Source: Omnitrophica bacterium RIFCSPLOWO2_01_FULL_45_10 (lineage in GTDB: Bacteria > Omnitrophota > Gorgyraeia > 2-01-FULL-45-10). Taken from it: a stretch of DNA of 8,233 bases. This document shows positions 4,734 to 8,233 of this stretch, piece by piece (position 1 is the stretch's first letter; each line of letters opens with the position of its first letter). Location: contig MHFL01000047.1 of assembly GCA_001804165.1 (NCBI GenBank), positions 8,895-17,127 on the forward strand, in the 5' to 3' direction. The notes below the pieces were generated by a model. That model was not told the origin of the DNA. It did not search any database and worked only from the letters and a program-made list of their open reading frames with translations. Made by a program: the position numbers and the translations under genes.

Positions 4734-5737
4734 AATGCAAATCAGGAGGATGCGAGGACCTCGCGCTGTATTCGCTGGATGTATGCTGGGAGCATCTATC
4801 GGATAGAGATGCCTATAAAAAGAAACTAATAGATCTTTTGAATAACGGAAGCGACCTTACCGGATGCAATCTGAAGAAGGTCGACCTAAAGAACGCGCAT
4901 TTAGAAAAGGCGCGCCTTCCGAAATCAAACCTGTCGCAGGCCAATCTCTCTGGGGCCCATCTCTTTGACGCCAAACTGGTTAACGCGGACTTGGTGGGCG
5001 CCGATCTTTCGCGCTGCGAACTCGCTCACTGCGATCTTCGCGACGCGGATCTCACGAAATCTAATCTACAAAACTCGAGACTTTGGAACGCCAGGCTTGA
5101 AGGCGCCAATTTGAACGAGGCGGACCTGACCGGCTCTGACCTTTGGAATACATGCCTTTTCAACGTCAAATTATGGCATACTTTATTCGCCGACGCGAGG
5201 TCTCTATCTATGCGCAATTTCTACAAGACCTCAGGGCTTTTGCGCGATCCAAAGATTAATGAAACCGGAGCGGTGTCCGCTGAAGAATCCTACAGGGATC
5301 TTAAACGGTATTTCATTTCCAACGGCATGTATAATGACGCCGGCTGGGCGTCATTCAGGGAGAAAGTTATGGAACGCCTTATCATGAAGAAGAATAGGGA
5401 CCTACGTTATCTCCCCAGTCTTCTTATGAATTTCTTATGCGGATACGGGGAAAGACCTTCAAGGATTGTGCTATCTTCTCTACTGACGATACTCTTATTC
5501 GCTTTTTTTTATCTTTCGTTTAATACGATAGAATCTTCGAGCGGTCAAAATGTAGCCATGAACTTAAGCGACTACCTGTATTACAGCACTATAACATTCA
5601 CAACGGTTGGATATGGAGATTTCATCCCCAAACCTCACACTTTTCCAAGGCTCCTAGCGGCCGCGGAAGCCTTTATGGGAGTATTCTTAACAGGCCTTTT
5701 CATATTCACGCTGGCTAGGAAGTATTCCGCGCGGTAA
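4730..5737 (+). CDS. Pentapeptide-repeat protein fused to a two-helix potassium-type ion channel
   Basis: 335 residues in four parts. Residues 1-25 carry C3, C8, C19 and H22 (CKSGGC...VCWEH), a likely zinc-binding knuckle. Residues about 38-153 are pentapeptide repeats, A(D/N)LxX-type (DLTGCNLKKVDLKNAHL and on), which fold into a right-handed square beta-helix. Residues about 182-235 form a helical linker with YRDLKRYFISNGMYNDAGWASFREK. Residues about 245-329 are a 2-TM pore module: TM1 about 245-264, pore helix about 282-290, filter TTVGYGD (291-297), TM2 about 307-329. The filter TVGYGD is the classic K+ signature, and four subunits would form the pore. The large cytoplasmic N-part probably gates or anchors the channel (inference). 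It is coupled by ATGA overlap to the STAS-PilZ gene, making c-di-GMP-linked gating a testable idea. Confidence 0.9.
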   Translation: MKCKSGGCEDLALYSLDVCWEHLSDRDAYKKKLIDLLNNGSDLTGCNLKKVDLKNAHLEKARLPKSNLSQANLSGAHLFDAKLVNADLVGADLSRCELAHCDLRDADLTKSNLQNSRLWNARLEGANLNEADLTGSDLWNTCLFNVKLWHTLFADARSLSMRNFYKTSGLLRDPKINETGAVSAEESYRDLKRYFISNGMYNDAGWASFREKVMERLIMKKNRDLRYLPSLLMNFLCGYGERPSRIVLSSLLTILLFAFFYLSFNTIESSSGQNVAMNLSDYLYYSTITFTTVGYGDFIPKPHTFPRLLAAAEAFMGVFLTGLFIFTLARKYSAR

Positions 5738-5750
5738 TTATTATACCATT

Positions 5751-6704
5751 ATGAGTTCCGATAAATTAAACGCCATAAGAAAGGCGAATGAAGCGCTTAA
5801 GGGCGCCCTTAAAAACTGCAGAATATGTCCGCGCCGGTGTGGAGTCAATAGGCTTGAAGGGAAAAAGGGCTACTGTAGGGCCCCCGGAAAGGCCGTTGTT
5901 TACAGTTATTCTCCTCACCATGGCGAAGAGCCGCCCCTCTCGGGAACAAAAGGTTCGGGTACGCTCTTTTTTTCGCACTGTAACATGAAATGCGCCTATT
6001 GTCAAAATTATCGTTTCAGTCAACTCGATAATGGAAATGAGGTCGAGCCCGAGACGCTCGTTAAGATGACGCTATATTTGCAAAGAATCGGTTGTCACAA
6101 TATAAACCTTGTGAGCCCTACGCATTTTGTCCCGCAGATACTATTGGCGCTTGAAATAGCCGTAAAAGAGGGCCTACACATACCCATCGTATATAATACG
6201 GGCGGCTATGATTCATTGGACACAATAAAACTTCTCGACGGCATAGTAGATATCTATATGCCGGATATGAGATACTCTGATAACGAGGCGTCTAAATGGT
6301 ATTCCGACGCGCCAGACTATGTTGAGCACAATAGGGAGTGTGTTACAGAGATGCAGAGGCAGGTAGGAGACCTTGTCCTTGACGCAAAAGGGATTGCCAA
6401 AAAGGGACTTATTATAAGGCTCCTTGTTTTACCCGAAAATGTTTCCGGAACAAATAAGAGCCTAATATTTATTAAAGAAACGATAAGCGAGAATGCGTAT
6501 TTGAGCATCATGAGCCAATATTACCCCACGTATAAGACGTATGATTATCGAGAGATATCCAGACAGATCACAACGGCCGAATATAAGAATGTAGTTGACG
6601 AGGCGAAGTCTTTAGGGTTAAATAATGGGTGGGTGCAGGAAGGTCCTATAGAATTCGAGAAGAGATTTCTGGGTACCAATATCCCTCCGAAACACGAGAT
6701 TTAA
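5751..6704 (+). CDS. PflX-like radical SAM protein (COG1313-type)
   Basis: 317 residues. The radical SAM cluster motif is C77-NMK-C81-AY-C84. Ahead of it lies a second Cys set: C23 and C26 in CRIC, C30 in RRCGVNR, and C42 in GKKGYC. This Cx2Cx3Cx11C arrangement is characteristic of PflX and related PflA-like proteins. Further family blocks are YNTGGYD (148-154), DIYMPDMRY (167-175), NRECVTEMQRQVGDL (194-208), IIRLLVLPENV (221-231), the region around SQYYPTYK (255-262), and GLNNGWVQEG (289-298) near the C-terminus. Length is normal. The family has a proposed link to pyruvate formate-lyase activating enzymes by similarity, but no glycyl-radical enzyme is in the window and the true substrate is unknown. 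It begins 13 nt after the channel gene. No SD is seen before the ATG, so translation may depend on the gene upstream. Confidence 0.88.
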   Translation: MSSDKLNAIRKANEALKGALKNCRICPRRCGVNRLEGKKGYCRAPGKAVVYSYSPHHGEEPPLSGTKGSGTLFFSHCNMKCAYCQNYRFSQLDNGNEVEPETLVKMTLYLQRIGCHNINLVSPTHFVPQILLALEIAVKEGLHIPIVYNTGGYDSLDTIKLLDGIVDIYMPDMRYSDNEASKWYSDAPDYVEHNRECVTEMQRQVGDLVLDAKGIAKKGLIIRLLVLPENVSGTNKSLIFIKETISENAYLSIMSQYYPTYKTYDYREISRQITTAEYKNVVDEAKSLGLNNGWVQEGPIEFEKRFLGTNIPPKHEI

Positions 6705-6709
6705 TTAAA

Positions 6710-7429
6710 ATGGTGCGCGAAGATAAAGGCAATAGCAGGGCATCGCATACGAAACAGTTAGAGGCCATCTCCAAGGTGTCAAGGACGATAACGTCGAGCC
6801 TCTATCTGGAAGACATATTGAAACTTGTTGTTACCGTGACGGCGGAGATAATGAATTCCAAGATATGCTCGCTTATGCTCATAGATGAGAAGACGAGGGA
6901 ATTGGTCCTAAAAGCGACTCAATCTATGAGCGAGATATATAACAAAAAGGCGCATCTGAAGATGGGGGAGGGCATTGCGGGAAAGGTCGCCCTGGAGAAT
7001 AAACCGATAGCCGTATACGACATAACCAAAGAGCCGGAATATAAATTTAAGGATATAGCAAAGAAAGAGGGCCTGATGTCCCTGCTTTCCGTTCCTCTGA
7101 CGGTAAAGGACAGGGTTATAGGTGTCCTGAACAATTACACGTCATATCCTCATAAGTTCACAAAGGATGAGATAAATATTTTAACTACCGTCGCGAATCA
7201 GGCGGCGATAGTCATAGAAAACGCTGAACTTATGGTCAAGACGAAGGTTGTGCAGGAAGAGTTGGAGGCAAGGAAATTGATTGAGAAGGCCAAGGGCCTT
7301 CTGATGCGCGAACAAGGATTTTCTGAAGAAGAGGCATTTCGAAAGATCCAAAAACAGAGTATGGACATGCGAAAATCCATGCGGGAGATAGCCGAGGCGA
7401 TAATCCTGATTGATAAAATGAAACGTTAA
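6710..7429 (+). CDS. GAF-ANTAR transcription antitermination regulator
   Basis: 239 residues from the ATG at 6710, only 5 nt after the PflX-like stop. Earlier in-frame starts lie inside the PflX-like gene and would add a non-family leader. Residues about 34-172 are a GAF domain (ICSLMLIDEKTRELVLKAT, MGEGIAGKVA, SLLSVPL, VIGVLNNY), a small-molecule sensor. A helical linker follows, then the ANTAR domain (about 183-239): IEKAKGLLMREQGFSEEEAF (191-210), RKIQKQSMDMRKSM (211-224) and IAEAIIL, all typical. ANTAR proteins (AmiR, NasR, EutV) bind a pair of RNA hairpins and stop an overlapping terminator from forming. No phosphoacceptor receiver domain is present, so activation would come through the GAF ligand. 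The next leader downstream (7490-7548, before nadE) has just such an alternative fold and is the natural candidate target (inference). No SD is seen. Confidence 0.92.
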   Translation: MVREDKGNSRASHTKQLEAISKVSRTITSSLYLEDILKLVVTVTAEIMNSKICSLMLIDEKTRELVLKATQSMSEIYNKKAHLKMGEGIAGKVALENKPIAVYDITKEPEYKFKDIAKKEGLMSLLSVPLTVKDRVIGVLNNYTSYPHKFTKDEINILTTVANQAAIVIENAELMVKTKVVQEELEARKLIEKAKGLLMREQGFSEEEAFRKIQKQSMDMRKSMREIAEAIILIDKMKR

Positions 7430-7446
7430 GCAGAAAAAAGTAAGCG

Positions 7447-7473
7447 AAGATTCTCTTGACAAAAAAGAATCTT
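7447..7473. promoter_or_regulatory. Perfect 8-bp inverted repeat around the nadE -35 box
   Basis: AAGATTCT (7447-7454) and AGAATCTT (7466-7473) are exact inverted copies with an 11-nt spacer that contains TTGACA. The spacing and position fit a dimeric repressor site. As RNA it could also be a 3' hairpin of the ANTAR mRNA, but no T-tract follows. No cognate repressor is visible here. Confidence 0.5.
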
Positions 7474-7483
7474 ATGGTATACT
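7456..7483 (+). promoter_or_regulatory. Sigma70-type promoter for nadE (extended -10)
   Basis: TTGACA (7456-7461), a 16-nt spacer, then TATACT (7478-7483) preceded by TGG. The predicted start is near 7490, just ahead of the structured leader. The stretch TATGGTATA is shared with the csp promoter. Confidence 0.7.
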
Positions 7484-7495
7484 TATAAGCAAAGA

Positions 7496-7548
7496 AGGAC
7501 AATAGGCGTCCTGTATCCAATGAACGGATAAAGGCCGCCTTTTTTATT
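7496..7548 (+). terminator. nadE leader: terminator with overlapping dual-hairpin alternative (candidate ANTAR target)
   Basis: Terminator fold: 7504-7518 pairs with 7526-7540 in 13 of 15 positions (two single mismatches), followed by T7540-T7545 and ATT. Alternative fold: hairpin P1, AGGAC (7496-7500) with GTCCT (7508-7512), loop AATAGGC; one nucleotide; then hairpin P2, TATCC (7514-7518) with GGATA (7526-7530), loop AATGAAC. P1 uses bases 7508-7512 of the terminator 5' arm, so the two folds exclude each other. Known ANTAR targets are two tandem hairpins with hexaloops bearing A1 and G4; here both loops are 7 nt but contain A-N-N-G (7502-7505, 7519-7522). The terminator lies between the promoter and the nadE start at 7558. 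Confidence 0.65.
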
Positions 7549-7557
7549 CATAAAACT

Positions 7558-8233
7558 ATGAAGAAAAATATACGCATAGCGATAGCGCAGATTAACTGCA
7601 TAGTCGGCGATCTCAGAGGGAACTCTCGGAAGATAGTAGAATATCTGAAGACGGCTCGAGGTCTGGGCGTAGATCTGATATCATTTCCGGAACTCTCGAT
7701 AACGGGTTACCCGCCTGAGGACCTTTTACTTAAACATAATTTCGTCAACGACAATTTGGAAACGCTCAAAAAACTGGTCAAGTCGGTCAATGACACGATT
7801 GTCATTTTGGGCTTCGTAGACAAAAAGGGCAAGGATATCTACAACGCCGCAGCCGTATTATATAAAGGAGAAGTGAAGGGAATATACCATAAGATGCTCT
7901 TGCCGAATTACGGCGTCTTTGACGAGAAGCGCTATTTCAAGAGCGGCGATAGCCCAGTTGTATTCAGGTTCAAAGACATTCTCTTCGGCGTAAACATATG
8001 CGAAGACATATGGCATAAAGAAGGCCCGATAAGGCTTGCGGCCTCTCAGGGCGCGTCTTTAATTATAAATATCAACGCATCACCCTATCATGCGGGTAAG
8101 ATAAAGGAGAGAGAGAGAATAGTTCGAAATGGGGCCAAGACAAACAACGTATTCGTATCATATACTAACCTCGTGGGCGGGCAAGACGAATTGGTATTCG
8201 ACGGCCAGAGCATGATAATCGACAACAAAGGCT
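7558..8233 (+). CDS. nadE: Glutamine-dependent NAD+ synthetase, N-terminal glutaminase part (3' end outside window)
   Basis: 225 residues are visible of a protein family usually about 540 or more long. The visible part is the nitrilase-fold (CN hydrolase) glutaminase domain. The catalytic triad is E45 (FPELSITGYPPEDLL), K112 (YHKMLLPNYGVFDE) and C148 (VNICEDIW). NGAKTNNVFVSYTNLVGGQDELVFDG (191-216) is typical of NadE rather than other nitrilases. The domain frees ammonia from glutamine and channels it to the C-terminal ATP-dependent synthetase domain, which amidates deamido-NAD+ to NAD+ in the cytoplasm; that domain lies beyond position 8233. No SD is visible between the leader T-tract and the ATG, which is unusual beside SD-bearing genes in this window. 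It has its own promoter with an inverted repeat and an attenuator-like leader, and the upstream gene encodes an ANTAR antiterminator. Confidence 0.95.
   Translation, partial: MKKNIRIAIAQINCIVGDLRGNSRKIVEYLKTARGLGVDLISFPELSITGYPPEDLLLKHNFVNDNLETLKKLVKSVNDTIVILGFVDKKGKDIYNAAAVLYKGEVKGIYHKMLLPNYGVFDEKRYFKSGDSPVVFRFKDILFGVNICEDIWHKEGPIRLAASQGASLIININASPYHAGKIKERERIVRNGAKTNNVFVSYTNLVGGQDELVFDGQSMIIDNKG

Noticed and set aside
6629..6709. Longer N-terminus for the GAF-ANTAR protein
   Set aside because: It lies wholly inside the PflX-like coding region in another frame and has no family resemblance; the ATG at 6710 fits the tight gene spacing.
7490..7557. A known NAD+ riboswitch before nadE
   Set aside because: The leader is only about 55-65 nt and shows two simple hairpins or a terminator; I see no match to the larger folds of described NAD+ riboswitches.

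Overview
The window reads as a gene-dense stretch of bacterial chromosome of moderate, AT-leaning composition. Ile is often encoded by ATA and Arg by AGA/AGG. The envelope genes (an ExeA/GspB-type pair, a lipobox lipoprotein and a periplasmic M23 peptidase) imply a diderm, Gram-negative-type cell. Codon habit and gene content suggest an uncultivated lineage such as Omnitrophota or a relative; that placement is inference and no marker gene here proves it.

Layout. (1) Positions 1-320 hold the 3' end of a GNAT acetyltransferase on the plus strand. It runs into a tandem pair of 70-bp units (296-435), each made of two hairpins with complementary hexaloops, which fills the gap to the convergent gene. 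(2) Positions 437-1827, minus strand, carry a two-gene operon for an ExeA-type AAA ATPase and a GspB-type membrane protein, with a good sigma70-type promoter. (3) A divergent strong promoter at 1941-1969 drives a cold-shock protein through a leader of about 120 nt that ends in an intrinsic-terminator-like hairpin just ahead of the ribosome binding site. (4) A half-length TSUP transporter and a small exported helical protein follow, closed by a clear terminator at 3264-3301. (5) Positions 3323-7429 form a tight run of six plus-strand genes: M23 peptidase, 46-residue entericidin-like lipoprotein, STAS-PilZ protein, pentapeptide-repeat potassium-type channel, PflX-like radical SAM protein and GAF-ANTAR RNA-binding regulator. 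Three of the junctions overlap by 4 bp. (6) A separate promoter and a short structured leader precede the N-terminal half of glutamine-dependent NAD+ synthetase, which runs off the right edge.

How the pieces may work together. The M23 / lipoprotein / STAS-PilZ / channel genes look like an envelope and second-messenger (c-di-GMP) module. The most interesting regulatory arrangement is at the end. ANTAR proteins act by binding two tandem RNA hairpins and preventing formation of an overlapping terminator. Directly downstream of the ANTAR gene, the nadE leader can fold either as two adjacent 5-bp hairpins or as one long terminator hairpin built from the same bases. This suggests a local antitermination circuit controlling NAD synthesis. 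An 8-bp perfect inverted repeat around the -35 box of the nadE promoter may add control of initiation. The second notable object is the nested-palindrome repeat at 296-435, whose two copies differ only at positions that preserve stem pairing.
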